From a virus: a stretch of DNA of 34,145 bases. Under the pieces are notes generated by a model. The model was not told the origin of the DNA. It did no database searches and was given only the letters and a program-made list of their open reading frames with translations. The DNA lies in IMG/VR virus record IMGVR_UViG_3300027801_001100, positions 1 through 34,145 of that record; one strand, given 5' to 3'. The position numbers were made by a program, and so were the translations under genes. This document shows, piece by piece, positions 23,150-31,750 of the stretch (position 1 is the stretch's first letter; every line of letters begins with the position of its first letter).

Positions 23150-23173
23150 AGGTGAGGGCCGAAACCCCCACCT
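23150..23173 (-). terminator. UUCG-loop hairpin between capsid and tail genes
   Basis: On the minus strand a ten-pair stem (AGGUGGGGGU/GCCCUCACCU with G-U wobbles) closes a UUCG loop. Its core GGGUUUCGGCCC matches the terminator after pqqA. There is no T run after it, so it is either a leaky terminator or a stability or processing hairpin. It occupies the place of the T7 late terminator, between capsid and tail tube A. Confidence 0.6.
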
Positions 23174-23191
23174 TCTGCGTTACTGCTATTA

Positions 23192-23461
23192 CTAAGCTAC
23201 AGAAATATCTGTACCTGCTGAAACATCTACCACGCCAGATGCATTAGTTAATACAACATGCATACTCGCTGAGACTGTTGAATCAGTTTTGTAATAAAAG
23301 ATTAAATCACCTATGTTTAATACAGATGATGCGCTGTTAAAGTAACCAGATGCAGCTATTGCTGATTTTGCCTCTGTTCCTTTATAAGTCCACATTCCAG
23401 GACTTTTGCCAGCTTTAGATTGTGCGCCTGCTGGCGACAAATTTTCTTGTGCGTAAGCCAT
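23192..23461 (-). CDS. Putative capsid decoration or head-associated protein
   Basis: An 89-residue protein starting MAYAQENLSPAGAQSKAGKSPGMW. The flexible N terminus is followed by a beta-rich region (SSVLNIGDLIFYYKTD, ASMHVVLTNASGVVDVS). It lies 20 bases after the capsid gene with a good ribosome binding site (AGGAGAAAATAG). Size, composition and position fit a decoration protein, but no family is recognised with certainty. Confidence 0.6.
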   Translation of the reverse strand: MAYAQENLSPAGAQSKAGKSPGMWTYKGTEAKSAIAASGYFNSASSVLNIGDLIFYYKTDSTVSASMHVVLTNASGVVDVSAGTDISVA

Positions 23462-23481
23462 TCTATTTTCTCCTAGTTAAA

Positions 23482-24306
23482 TTATTCTACTGCTAAAACT
23501 TCAACAATGCCTTCACTGTCAATACCGACAGAACAAGCAGATAACATAGCATTCACAAGGAATGATGTTTTTTCTGGAACATAGTTGATTTCTGTTTTAG
23601 GGCCAATGCCTTCTGCATAACCGATAGCATCTTTATGGAATGCAATACAACCACGATGGCTAGAAGAATTAATTGGTAAACCACCTTCTGCACGATCACC
23701 AATTGTATGGAACTGGAAACCTAAGAAAGTATCAAGCTCACCAGATACTAATGCACGAACTGTATTAAAGTCAGCAGAAGTTACTGATGTTTCAGATAAT
23801 AGATGAGCTAGATTATTTGCATGAATAACCATGTGTCGGTCTTGTGGTGGTACATTCTTTGTATCTAATGTTTTTTTAGCATCACGAAGTTTAGCAACTG
23901 TTAAGTTTGCTGAGCCATGGGCAATAGTAGAACCTTTGCCTGCTATAAGTGCATCAAGAATAAGTTGATCTTGTCTACGACCAATAGCGTTCGCTACTAC
24001 TTGAACTAACTCTGATCTTTCTTCAAAATTAACTTTTTGTTGCATAAAAATGTCTGAATATTCCGCAGCATTCCAATCTTCCATAGTTGCAGTAACTTGT
24101 GAAAAATCAGTATTTAATGGTACAACGTCTGTTTGTGGAACGCGTAATGTTGCTACGCCTTTACCTACTTTTGGAAATTTTACTGTATTGCCTTCAACGC
24201 CTCGTCTTTGTCTAGTTGCACCTACCATTACTGCTTTACCTTGGTAAGCCTGTTTAACTTCAGCATCAAAGAGTGTTACAAAAGCTGGGGATAGTCCTAA
24301 GCTCAT
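23482..24306 (-). CDS. Major capsid protein
   Basis: A 274-residue major head protein, shorter than T7 gp10 (about 345). The pattern fits the T7/marine podovirus HK97-fold capsid group: an N-terminal FVTLFDAEVKQAYQGKAVM, RRGVEGNTVKFPKVGKG (35-50), a long helix ERSELVQVVANAIGRRQDQLILDAL (about 96-120), and VPPQDRHMVIHAN. It is preceded by the scaffold gene and a 186-base leader with a promoter candidate and hairpins, as expected for the most highly expressed late gene. AAGGAG lies seven bases before the ATG. Confidence 0.93.
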   Translation of the reverse strand: MSLGLSPAFVTLFDAEVKQAYQGKAVMVGATRQRRGVEGNTVKFPKVGKGVATLRVPQTDVVPLNTDFSQVTATMEDWNAAEYSDIFMQQKVNFEERSELVQVVANAIGRRQDQLILDALIAGKGSTIAHGSANLTVAKLRDAKKTLDTKNVPPQDRHMVIHANNLAHLLSETSVTSADFNTVRALVSGELDTFLGFQFHTIGDRAEGGLPINSSSHRGCIAFHKDAIGYAEGIGPKTEINYVPEKTSFLVNAMLSACSVGIDSEGIVEVLAVE

Positions 24307-24454
24307 GTTGTTCTCCTTAGAAATTAATAATAAATAAATTAATCGCTTTGGTATGCCAGTAAACTGGGCCTGTGCTTGCTATTTACGATAGCCATGCGAC
24401 AAGATTACTTGTATTAAAGGGTTGCTTAAATTAATAGCAATAAGCCTTACCTTG

Positions 24455-24483
24455 AATATAGCACAGATAAGGCTTTAGAGCAA
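24455..24483 (-). promoter_or_regulatory. Candidate promoter before the capsid gene
   Basis: On the minus strand TTGCTC (-35), a 17-base spacer and TATATT (-10) lie in the 186-base leader (24307-24492) of the capsid gene. The leader also holds inverted repeats AGCCTTA/TAAGGCT and GCTAT/ATAGC. The boxes are imperfect. Confidence 0.35.
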
Positions 24484-24492
24484 TACTAAATA

Positions 24493-25308
24493 TTATCCAG
24501 TAAAGTTTTGGGCAAATGCCTTTTCTACTTTAGCTCGATAAACAGGATCGGTTTGATACTTTGCATCTCCAACCATAGCGTACAATTCTTCTTTTGATGG
24601 CGCGCCATCTACAGGAGTAGTGTCAATAGGTAAAGCTCCTTCATAAGATGATCTAAGCTTTTCTAAAGCAGAGATTCCTTTAGCAGTGCCTCCCATAACT
24701 TTAAATTCTTCAAAGTCATCTTTTCCCCAAATTCCTTTTTGGACAAGACTTGTTCCCCATTTAGCCATGCTATTTACTCTAACTTCAGCATTAGGACCTA
24801 AAGCTTTTCTTTCTTGCTCAATATTAATTCTTTCTTCTTCTGCTGAGCTTTGATTCATGCCAACTACTTCTCCAACTAATGTATCTAATGCAGCTTGGCT
24901 TATTTGATTTTCTTTAGCCCAAGACATTACATGTGATCTAACTGGGTCATCTTCTGGAGTTTCACCAAAAGCAGCTGCATCATAAACTCCATCCTTTGGA
25001 GCTTTGTGCTTCCCTTGTGATATTTGTTTTCTAAGATCAGACCATGATTTTGCCATAGCTTCATAATCTGCTTCAGAATCATCGCCTTTCCAAAAATTTT
25101 CAGGCAACCAATCAGGTTTTTCTCCCTCGTTTTTTCCTGCTTTTTCTTGTTTAACAGTCTCAGGATCACGATGATCTATTTCTGTTTCTTTTGGATCTGT
25201 ATTGACTTCCTCTTCTGGTGTTGCACTGTCGAGTAGGCCAGTTGCTTCTTGAGTTTCTTGAGTTTCTTGAGAATCCTCAGTCGTACTAGGCTCGATTACT
25301 TCGTCCAT
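24493..25308 (-). CDS. Capsid scaffolding protein
   Basis: A 271-residue protein with the usual scaffold features: very acidic N terminus (many Glu/Asp/Thr, TEDSQETQETQE), a KPDWLPENFWKG motif near 65-76 common to podovirus scaffolds, then a helical body (WSDLRKQISQGKHKAP). It sits directly before the capsid gene and one base overlaps the small gene upstream. It would shape the prohead and leave it before DNA packaging. Confidence 0.88.
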   Translation of the reverse strand: MDEVIEPSTTEDSQETQETQEATGLLDSATPEEEVNTDPKETEIDHRDPETVKQEKAGKNEGEKPDWLPENFWKGDDSEADYEAMAKSWSDLRKQISQGKHKAPKDGVYDAAAFGETPEDDPVRSHVMSWAKENQISQAALDTLVGEVVGMNQSSAEEERINIEQERKALGPNAEVRVNSMAKWGTSLVQKGIWGKDDFEEFKVMGGTAKGISALEKLRSSYEGALPIDTTPVDGAPSKEELYAMVGDAKYQTDPVYRAKVEKAFAQNFTG

Positions 25309-25571
25309 TATAGTTTCCTTGCTCTAATTATCCTTGCTTCTAAATCCCTAATGATTGAATTTTGTCCTTCTCTGTAAAATGCATAACTAGGGTCGCTTCC
25401 CGGCAAGGCAACGGGTTGCTCTAAAATATTTTGTCTTAACCATTCTAGAAGCTCTGTGCCGTCTTTTCCTTTAAAAACTCTTAACACTAATCTGTCTGTA
25501 TCGTTTTTCTTTTGATTTACATCTGCTATATCAAGTGGCAGTTGTTGTTCTAGATCTTCCCATCCAGCCAT
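25308..25571 (-). CDS. Bbp19-like small head-region protein
   Basis: An 87-residue protein between portal and scaffold. The C-terminal half (PSYAFYREGQNSIIRDLEARI) resembles the Bbp19-type small phage protein, where a Tyr-x-x-Gly-Gln-x-x-x-hydrophobic helix is conserved. It starts with MAGWEDLEQQLPL. Function in the family is unknown; an accessory role in head assembly is inferred from position. It ends one base into the scaffold start. Confidence 0.65.
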   Translation of the reverse strand: MAGWEDLEQQLPLDIADVNQKKNDTDRLVLRVFKGKDGTELLEWLRQNILEQPVALPGSDPSYAFYREGQNSIIRDLEARIIRARKL

Positions 25572-25573
25572 AA

Positions 25574-27160
25574 TTATCCTTGTTGGGCTTGATTCATAGC
25601 AGCTTCAGCCATTGCTGGAACAGCCTCAGGAGCTTCTTGAGCTACTTGTTGTGCCATTTCCATTGCTTGCTGTTGCGCCATTAATCTTTCCAATTCAGTT
25701 GTTAAAATAACTTGTGGTACGCCTAATTGCTCTGCAATAAAGTCCATCATCTTAGTAACTTTTAAAGTTGACATAGCTTCTGGTCCAGCTCCTTGTGCAA
25801 TCTGAGCATATTGCAGTACCTTCTCAACTTCTTCCATAGCCTGTGCTTGTGCTAATGGAGCTGCTGCTGCAATTTTAATTTCTAATCCATTTACTTTTAA
25901 AGGTAAATTAATTAATCCTTTTGAATCCATTACTGCTAAAATCTTTTGTACTAAAGGAATCATTGTTTCATTAATCAATCTACCAAAAGCTGAACCTAAG
26001 TTTTGTGATAACTCTTTCATTCTTTCAACAACTTCTGTTGCAGACCTTGCAGACATATTATCAGGTGGCAAGCTTTCGTCAAGCAAGATTCTTTTAATAT
26101 TCTTTCTTAGATCGTCCATAATAATTTGAGATACATTAAAATCTCCAGATCTTGGTAGCGGCCTTAATGATTCCCCTTGAGGACCACCGTTACGAGCTAC
26201 AGGAATAATAGCGCCTGGCATAATTTGTACTGTGTTAGGATTAAGAACGCCATCATCAGCTGCGGTATAAACTCCAGAAATAGCTAAAGAAGCATTTTTT
26301 AAAACTAATTCTAATGTTTTGTTTAATGTTTTTATATCTGGCATAGCTGTTATTAAAGGACCTCTACCATATATTTCACCTGCAACTTTAGAGTACCTAG
26401 ATACAATCCAAGGGCTTGTGTCCATGCGTCTATAAACAAGTTCTGTTTTAGAAGCTTTGTCTATGACATGATAGCAATAGTCTCCACGCTTTTGATCTTG
26501 AACTGTAGCTTCAATTAAATCTAATTCTTCTGTTGGCTTTTCGTCTATTTTTCTTTGCATTTCTTGTGGAATTTTTATATCAGGCCATTGTCTTTTTAAC
26601 ACTTCGCCTTTAATACGCATACGCCTATAAACATTATCAACTTGTCCGTCTGCACCCTCTTCAAATGCAACTAAGTATTGTGGAACTGGTACAAAGTTAA
26701 TAGGGTTTGTTTCATCTCCTGGCTGAACCATCATAACTGCTGTTCCAACAGATAGGTCTAATAAAAACTCACCAATAGCCACATCAAAGTTTGATTGTTT
26801 TAATGTATCAAACATTCTGTCTGAATAAACATCAAGAGCAGCTTGTGCTTCTTGTTTGCGATCTGAAGGAATATCAGACCCTGGTTCAAGTCGACACCAC
26901 TTTCTTTGTGGAGGAAATATTCCTGATTGCATTCTATTAGCAAATCGTTGAGTAGAAGCAATAGCAGTTGAGTCAAAGACTCGATTCATTTTTTTTTGCC
27001 CTGAAACTCCTCCGTCATAATAACCATCATATAAATTTCGTTGTGGCAAAGCAAACTCATACGCTTCTTCATATAAAGATCTAAAGTTTTCTTTTTTTGT
27101 AAGCGCTTTTTCGTGTCTGCTTATTACATCTTTTGCCGTTAACCTCATCATTGCTACCAT
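25574..27160 (-). CDS. Portal (head-to-tail connector) protein
   Basis: A 528-residue portal subunit forming the ring through which DNA enters and leaves. Family landmarks: LYEEAYEFALPQRN (29-42), VFDSTAIASTQRFANRMQSGIFPP (about 61-84), KWCRLEPG, SRYSKVAGEIYGRGPLITAMPDIKTLNK near 240-265, and SARSATEVVERMKE (about 370-385). The Gln/Ala-rich C-terminal helix resembles T7-like portals. Alternative in-frame starts (Met4, Met5) exist. It is encoded between the lysis gene and the scaffold. Confidence 0.93.
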   Translation of the reverse strand: MVAMMRLTAKDVISRHEKALTKKENFRSLYEEAYEFALPQRNLYDGYYDGGVSGQKKMNRVFDSTAIASTQRFANRMQSGIFPPQRKWCRLEPGSDIPSDRKQEAQAALDVYSDRMFDTLKQSNFDVAIGEFLLDLSVGTAVMMVQPGDETNPINFVPVPQYLVAFEEGADGQVDNVYRRMRIKGEVLKRQWPDIKIPQEMQRKIDEKPTEELDLIEATVQDQKRGDYCYHVIDKASKTELVYRRMDTSPWIVSRYSKVAGEIYGRGPLITAMPDIKTLNKTLELVLKNASLAISGVYTAADDGVLNPNTVQIMPGAIIPVARNGGPQGESLRPLPRSGDFNVSQIIMDDLRKNIKRILLDESLPPDNMSARSATEVVERMKELSQNLGSAFGRLINETMIPLVQKILAVMDSKGLINLPLKVNGLEIKIAAAAPLAQAQAMEEVEKVLQYAQIAQGAGPEAMSTLKVTKMMDFIAEQLGVPQVILTTELERLMAQQQAMEMAQQVAQEAPEAVPAMAEAAMNQAQQG

Positions 27161-27169
27161 AATTTTCCC

Positions 27170-27424
27170 TTAAAATTTATATGTAAGACCTATTCCTTTA
27201 TTTGTAACTGATTTAGCATGGCCCCAATCTCCATCAGCATAATACCCTGCTGCGTTTATAGTAAGATCTAATCGATCAGTAACAGGAACTCTTATTTCTG
27301 CCCGGCCTCCAACAGAAGAAGTTCCTTGTTTATTCTTGCCACCACCGCCTTCTATTTTGACATACCTCTGCACCATCTCTGTTATTTGAGCATAAGATAA
27401 AGCTGTGTCTAAATCATTTTCCAT
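27170..27424 (-). CDS. Small beta-strand protein with an outer-membrane-protein-like C terminus
   Basis: An 84-residue protein. After a helical N-terminal third (ALSYAQITEMVQRYVKIE) comes GGGGKNKQG, then alternating hydrophobic/polar strands (GGRAEIRVPVTDRLDLTINAAGYY) and a C-terminal strand GIGLTYKF that ends in Phe like bacterial outer-membrane beta-barrels. There is no signal peptide. It overlaps the lysozyme stop by 11 bases, so it is co-translated with it. It could act in lysis or be a structural protein; neither is shown. Confidence 0.6.
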   Translation of the reverse strand: MENDLDTALSYAQITEMVQRYVKIEGGGGKNKQGTSSVGGRAEIRVPVTDRLDLTINAAGYYADGDWGHAKSVTNKGIGLTYKF

Positions 27425-28094
27425 ATTGACTGTATTCTTTAACCATAGATTTTAATTTTCCATAACCTTTTTTTGCGTTTTTTTCTAACTGGGTTAAACT
27501 AAAAGCACTTTCTTCAACATACTTTATTCCATTAACTTCACCCTTAAATTTTCTAATTGCAAGTTCAAAATCAGCCACTCTATTCTTAGTTTGAATTTTC
27601 CAGCCAGTAGATGCGCTCATGAAGGCTGGCATGTATGGATTTTCCATTCTTCCTGGATTATTAAAATTAATATTAGCAATAGTGCTGTCATAATTTCCTG
27701 ACTTTAAAGCTGCCCATGCTCCTTTAAATCCACCTAAACTTCCATCTGCATTTTTTGTACGCCACTCTGTTCCTAATTGAAAGTTAACACTAGCTAAAGC
27801 ATATATAAATGATTCTGTTGGCGTATGTTTCATTTCTGATCCTTGCTGCCTAGCCGCAGCTATTGCTTTTCTTGTGTCGTTTACAAGCCATTGATCAACA
27901 ACTTCTATGGGAATTGGTGTTCCACGAGGATATGCTGTTATTTCGTCTTTGCTAAGTAGATGGCCATAACCTCCTGTCAAATAACCTTGTGGCTTTATTT
28001 TGTCTTCATAAGAAATATGTTCATTTTTTACATTAAACTCAGTACCTTCTCTTTTTTTTATGTGTGCTAAAAATTCTTGTTCGTTAGTTGCCAT
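27414..28094 (-). CDS. Lysozyme-like endolysin (GH24 type)
   Basis: A 226-residue peptidoglycan hydrolase. The N terminus follows the T4/P21 lysozyme plan: catalytic Glu16 in KKREG, then a Y-x-D stretch (SYEDKI), and TGGYGH (40-45) in place of the usual TIGYGH. WRTKNADGSLGGFKGAWAAL lies in the middle, and the tail is Lys-rich. No signal peptide or membrane anchor is seen, so it would need a holin, and several candidates lie at 7.0-8.4 kb. Being amid head genes, it may also be virion-associated. Confidence 0.85.
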   Translation of the reverse strand: MATNEQEFLAHIKKREGTEFNVKNEHISYEDKIKPQGYLTGGYGHLLSKDEITAYPRGTPIPIEVVDQWLVNDTRKAIAAARQQGSEMKHTPTESFIYALASVNFQLGTEWRTKNADGSLGGFKGAWAALKSGNYDSTIANINFNNPGRMENPYMPAFMSASTGWKIQTKNRVADFELAIRKFKGEVNGIKYVEESAFSLTQLEKNAKKGYGKLKSMVKEYSQYGK

Positions 28095-28663
28095 TAACCT
28101 AATTTACCTTTGTTAACGCCTAAACCAATTTGGCCTAACATTTCATTACCAAGTCCTAACCCTGTTACTCCAAGCTTTCTTCTGTCTTGAATTGCTGTTG
28201 CAATCAAACCACCAGAAACTCCTTTAGTAGTTTTCCCTTTAGATTTTTTTTCTGCTGCTGCAATTGATTTTGCACGAGTTGATGCTTGTTTGCTAGATTT
28301 TGAAATATCTTTTAATTCAGCATTAGTTAAACCTCTTTGTTCAGTATAATTTGTTGTTTTAGTTACTGGGTCAAAAGAAGCCGGATTTATATAACCAGCA
28401 GAATTTTTACTTATCATTGACCCAAATTGACTTGCTTGATAAGTGTTTGGCTGCCCGTACATATTAAATCCTTGCGGGTAAGTAGTTTCTGTTCTAGTTT
28501 TTTTCTCAGTCACACCGTCTTTAATTTGTCGATCTAACTGTTGATTCCACCACTCTTCTGACTTAAACATGTCTCCAGATAGTTTTCTTAATTCTTCTTG
28601 AAGCTGTTTCCCTGGAGCAACTAAACCTCTTGCTTTTGCCATACCAAAATCTAATGCCGCCAT
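28094..28663 (-). CDS. Hypothetical basic protein in the head module
   Basis: A 189-residue basic protein, Lys/Ser-rich, with a Gln/Gly/Tyr-rich middle (NMYGQPNTYQASQFGSM) and a Gly-rich end (VTGLGLGNEMLGQIGLGVNKG). No domain is recognised. It overlaps the lysozyme start by one base. Position and composition suggest a minor virion or assembly protein. Confidence 0.65.
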   Translation of the reverse strand: MAALDFGMAKARGLVAPGKQLQEELRKLSGDMFKSEEWWNQQLDRQIKDGVTEKKTRTETTYPQGFNMYGQPNTYQASQFGSMISKNSAGYINPASFDPVTKTTNYTEQRGLTNAELKDISKSSKQASTRAKSIAAAEKKSKGKTTKGVSGGLIATAIQDRRKLGVTGLGLGNEMLGQIGLGVNKGKLG

Positions 28664-28664
28664 G

Positions 28665-28913
28665 TTAAGCGCTTCCTAAAGTATCTTCTTCATCATCAAT
28701 GCCTGTTTCTGCAAGTAGCCTGCTGTCTGAAAGTAAAGAACGTTTTCCGCCATAACGAGAAGCTCTTTTCTTAGCCATTTTTTGCTCACTTAAAGTTCTT
28801 CTGTCATCTTGTGCTTCTTTTGTTACTCGCTCAGTTTCTTTTCTATTTCTTTCTATTTCAGCAAGTGCTGCTGTATTGTCTGGTGCTTTTGGTCCACTAA
28901 GAATGCCGCCCAT
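28665..28913 (-). CDS. Small conserved head-module protein
   Basis: An 82-residue protein: MGGILSGPKAP, a charged helix (EIERNRKETERVTKEAQDD), then KKRASRYGGKRSLLSDSR and a C-terminal DTLGSA. A MGG start with an RYGGxRSLL and LG ending is typical of small phage proteins between terminase and portal that are probably virion components. Function unknown. It overlaps the GNAT-like gene by 17 bases. Confidence 0.7.
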   Translation of the reverse strand: MGGILSGPKAPDNTAALAEIERNRKETERVTKEAQDDRRTLSEQKMAKKRASRYGGKRSLLSDSRLLAETGIDDEEDTLGSA

Positions 28914-29415
28914 CTATAATTCTCCTCATCATAAAAGTATCTTTTTTGTCAGCACTGTGTTGCTTCATTAAACCTTCAGAAATGAAACCTAAATATTTAG
29001 CCCAAGCTACAGCACGTTTATCTTCAGATACTACTGTAATTTGTAATCTATGTAAAGAAAATAATATCTCTACGATATCAAAGAATGTAAAAGCGCCTTT
29101 AGTCATAGCTATTGGATATCGTCTAGCTTTCTCATCGAATACAGCCCACGCTTCACCAACCCCAGACCAAAGTATACAACAACCAAAAATAGCGATAGGA
29201 TTATTATTATGTAGCGCAGTAATAGTCGGGCCAGTAGTAGACTGGTAATTAACACCTTGTTTTCTATTTTGTTGCGATAGTAATGAAACCCCATGAATGT
29301 CTAGCCCTTTAAATAGTTCAATATGGTCAGGATGATAATTTTCATAACTAACCCCCTTAACTTTAGGCATATACTTATCTAAATCTTTTTGCTCAATCAA
29401 AAACATCAAAGTCAC
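28897..29415 (-). CDS. GNAT-fold phage protein (T7 gp13-like group)
   Basis: A 172-residue protein with an acetyltransferase-like layout: strands GPTITALHNNNPIAIFGCCI and EAWAVFDEKA, a helix, then ITVVSEDKRAVAWAKYLGFISEGLMKQH (about 127-155), the usual closing strand and helix. Podoviruses often encode such a protein near the terminase or as a virion-assembly protein (T7 gp13 relatives). The acetyl-CoA loop is not clearly conserved, so it may not be an enzyme. It overlaps terminase by 23 bases. Confidence 0.7.
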   Translation of the reverse strand: MTLMFLIEQKDLDKYMPKVKGVSYENYHPDHIELFKGLDIHGVSLLSQQNRKQGVNYQSTTGPTITALHNNNPIAIFGCCILWSGVGEAWAVFDEKARRYPIAMTKGAFTFFDIVEILFSLHRLQITVVSEDKRAVAWAKYLGFISEGLMKQHSADKKDTFMMRRIIDGRHS

Positions 29416-30949
29416 TTTTTGCTAATGTTTGGGCTATAATTGAACTTGCTGCTAGATGATTTTTAGTCATACGCTTATGTTCACCCCCTCCTAGCATTAA
29501 ATATCCAAAGGCATCACCAATATGTGAGTGTTCATTTTTATTAGGACTGTCTTTAAATCTTTCATGTCCAGCGCCTACAGCAACTCGTTTAAAATGGTAT
29601 CCGCCTGCTAATGATTTTCTTAATCGTTTGCAGCTTGTATGAATAATTAATCCTGGCTTTCCTACAATTAATCTTTGCATTGGCGCTGCTGCGCCTTCCC
29701 TTCTAACTTTAAAGTTATTAGATGCAGTTGGTTGCGCTCGAAGTCCTAATGTTCTTAAATAGTCAAATGCTGTTACTTCATAGATAGCATCTCTTTGCAT
29801 ACCCGCAGGATCACCCCACACCAAAACATGTGACTTAGGATACTTAGCATTTATCTCGCCTAACAATTGCTGTCCAAATCTTTCAAGCCCCATGTCTTCA
29901 GTTACAATTTCATGTAAGACTACCCAGCGACCATTAGATAACTTTTGACCAATAGCGGCTGCTGGCGTTAAACCAAAATCTAGCCCTATATGTATTGGTA
30001 AAGATGGATCATATTCTACTTCAGCAGAACTCATTAAGTTGTCATCGTATTCAGGCCAGACAGGTCTTCCTTCTTGCACATAAGTATACTTACCTTCAGC
30101 ATAGCAACGAATCCAATCTAAGTTTTTTCCGCCAAGCATTTGTTGGTAATACCCCGGAGGAAGATTTTTTATATTTTCAGCTGCTTTATTTATTGTCCAC
30201 CATCGCCCTGAGGCAAATATACAATCGTTTGCTTCTGGATTGTCTGGAAGTTTGTCAATAGGAACCTCGGTAACTCCACCTGGCTGCTTGAAAAAGTCCC
30301 ATCCGTATTTCCCAGTAATAGGTTCTTTTTCTGCAAGTCTATGCCAATAGTGGTCATCATCCATGGGGTTGGTGTCCATCCAGACTCCATGCCATGTAGG
30401 GCCGCCGTCACGCTGAGTAGGATAACGACCCACCCGATGAGTAAGACCATCGATAACTGCCTTAGGAAGTTCTCTAGCTTCATTGACCCATGCTCCCGTT
30501 AATTCAAGTGATAAAAGTTTTCTTACATCTTTAGGCTGATCTAATGCTAAAAATATAACTTCACAATCTATTCCAGCTGCATCACCTCTAGAAGGAAGTC
30601 TAATATGGTGTGTAATAGGTGGCGTGTATAACATTGGGCCAAAAGTATTTTCTGGAAATAATTCTTGCCATGTCTTAATTGTGGTAGTCTTAAGTTCGGG
30701 ATAAGAATTTCTTACGATGACAAAACGGGTATAGCGAATGCCATCCTGAGGGGAGGGCTTTTGCCTAACGGCACGCATCATAACTTCAGCTGCACACGCA
30801 TAAGACTTGCCCGACCCCACTGGCCCCATTAAACCTCTAACAAATTTGTTACTTCGTAAAAACTCATAGACTTTAGGAGAGGTACTAAAATCTAAATCAA
30901 TCCCAGGACCATGTAACGACTTTGTACTCCGGACTTTTTTATTGCTCAT
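29393..30949 (-). CDS. terL: Terminase large subunit
   Basis: A 518-residue DNA-packaging motor. The ATPase domain has Walker A GPVGSGKS (42-49), Walker B-like LTGAWVNEARE (150-160) with catalytic Glu, and a coupling segment MDTNP (191-195). The nuclease domain opens with IGLDFGLTPAAAIGQ (Asp324), then VLVWGDPAG, and ends with HIGDAFGYLML. It is preceded by the small subunit with two small genes between, and followed by head genes. The N terminus overlaps the coiled-coil gene by 11 bases. Confidence 0.95.
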   Translation of the reverse strand: MSNKKVRSTKSLHGPGIDLDFSTSPKVYEFLRSNKFVRGLMGPVGSGKSYACAAEVMMRAVRQKPSPQDGIRYTRFVIVRNSYPELKTTTIKTWQELFPENTFGPMLYTPPITHHIRLPSRGDAAGIDCEVIFLALDQPKDVRKLLSLELTGAWVNEARELPKAVIDGLTHRVGRYPTQRDGGPTWHGVWMDTNPMDDDHYWHRLAEKEPITGKYGWDFFKQPGGVTEVPIDKLPDNPEANDCIFASGRWWTINKAAENIKNLPPGYYQQMLGGKNLDWIRCYAEGKYTYVQEGRPVWPEYDDNLMSSAEVEYDPSLPIHIGLDFGLTPAAAIGQKLSNGRWVVLHEIVTEDMGLERFGQQLLGEINAKYPKSHVLVWGDPAGMQRDAIYEVTAFDYLRTLGLRAQPTASNNFKVRREGAAAPMQRLIVGKPGLIIHTSCKRLRKSLAGGYHFKRVAVGAGHERFKDSPNKNEHSHIGDAFGYLMLGGGEHKRMTKNHLAASSIIAQTLAKSDFDVFD

Positions 30950-31100
30950 CGTCTATATCACGGACTTGCATGGTTACAATTGATTTTAATTTTTGGTTTT
31001 CTGCGTACAAAGCATCTACAATTTTTAATATGCGATCGTTGTGTTGCCTGTGTATTGCAAACTCTTCTCGCAAGTTTTCAATTTCAATCTTAAACTCCAT
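30939..31100 (-). CDS. Short coiled-coil protein before terminase
   Basis: A 53-residue gene starting MEFKIEIENLREEFAIHRQ. It reads as a single charged helix with heptad spacing and ends DIDDEQ. It overlaps the DUF3310 gene by 11 bases at its start and terminase by 11 at its end, so all three are tightly coupled. Function unknown. Confidence 0.65.
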   Translation of the reverse strand: MEFKIEIENLREEFAIHRQHNDRILKIVDALYAENQKLKSIVTMQVRDIDDEQ

Positions 31101-31350
31101 GCTCTTTTCTCCATTGTTTCCAAAGTTGTAAAGTATGTATTGCTTTATCTATATCTTCATCTCCGTTACCTTTTAAATCTACTCTTGTGACATATTTAAT
31201 TACTGTGTGTTGCATTGCATTTAAGTTGTTAGCCATAGAAAATTGCATTGGCTGTATTTTCATTTTGGTGTAATGGTTTCCACCTACCTGACAGTCAAAT
31301 GACATACTCTTAAAATCCTTATAAGAAATTTTTGGTTTATTCATTTTCAA
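31090..31350 (-). CDS. DUF3310 family protein
   Basis: An 86-residue protein. VGGNHYTKMKIQPMQFSMAN (22-41) followed by VIKYVTRVDLKGNGDEDIDKAIHTL (50-74) is the DUF3310 signature found in many phages and in T7 gp1.7-like proteins, some linked to nucleotide kinase activity. The isolated domain here has no catalytic assignment. It overlaps the small terminase gene by 14 bases. Confidence 0.85.
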   Translation of the reverse strand: MKMNKPKISYKDFKSMSFDCQVGGNHYTKMKIQPMQFSMANNLNAMQHTVIKYVTRVDLKGNGDEDIDKAIHTLQLWKQWRKEHGV

Positions 31351-31750
31351 TTACCTTTGGCGCTTTAATATTAATTCCAATCACACTTGGTTTATCAGAC
31401 TCTTCTGGATTATCTAACAGGCCTGATGCTTTCGCAAGCAGTCTTAATGTTTGAACTTTGTCCCAGAACTCTAAAGTTATCATACCATCTTTATCTATTT
31501 TAATAGACTTAATGCTTTGTAACGCATGCTCTGGAATATCTTTACTTGCTTTTACTTTAACATTTCCTTGATCATCCCAAGTCATTACATCAGTTATTTT
31601 AGTGTTTGCCATACATAAAAGGCTGTACGCGACAGCCTCTCTGTTTGCAGCAATAGTCGTGCTTCGCTCTAAGTTTTTTTGTAAACTTTTAACTCCACCG
31701 TATCCCGCTAGTGACGGGATTGGTTTGCTTTTATTTTTAGCTTCACTCAT
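31337..31750 (-). CDS. terS: Terminase small subunit
   Basis: A 137-residue DNA-recognition subunit. Recognisable features are ITDVMTWDDQGNVKVKAS (52-69), IKSIKIDKDGMITLEFWDKVQTL (78-100) and KASGLL, the beta hairpin plus helix pattern common to this terminase group. The N-terminal third would carry the DNA-binding helices. It begins directly after the SSB-like gene stop and lies upstream of the large subunit with two small genes between. Confidence 0.82.
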   Translation of the reverse strand: MSEAKNKSKPIPSLAGYGGVKSLQKNLERSTTIAANREAVAYSLLCMANTKITDVMTWDDQGNVKVKASKDIPEHALQSIKSIKIDKDGMITLEFWDKVQTLRLLAKASGLLDNPEESDKPSVIGINIKAPKVIENE

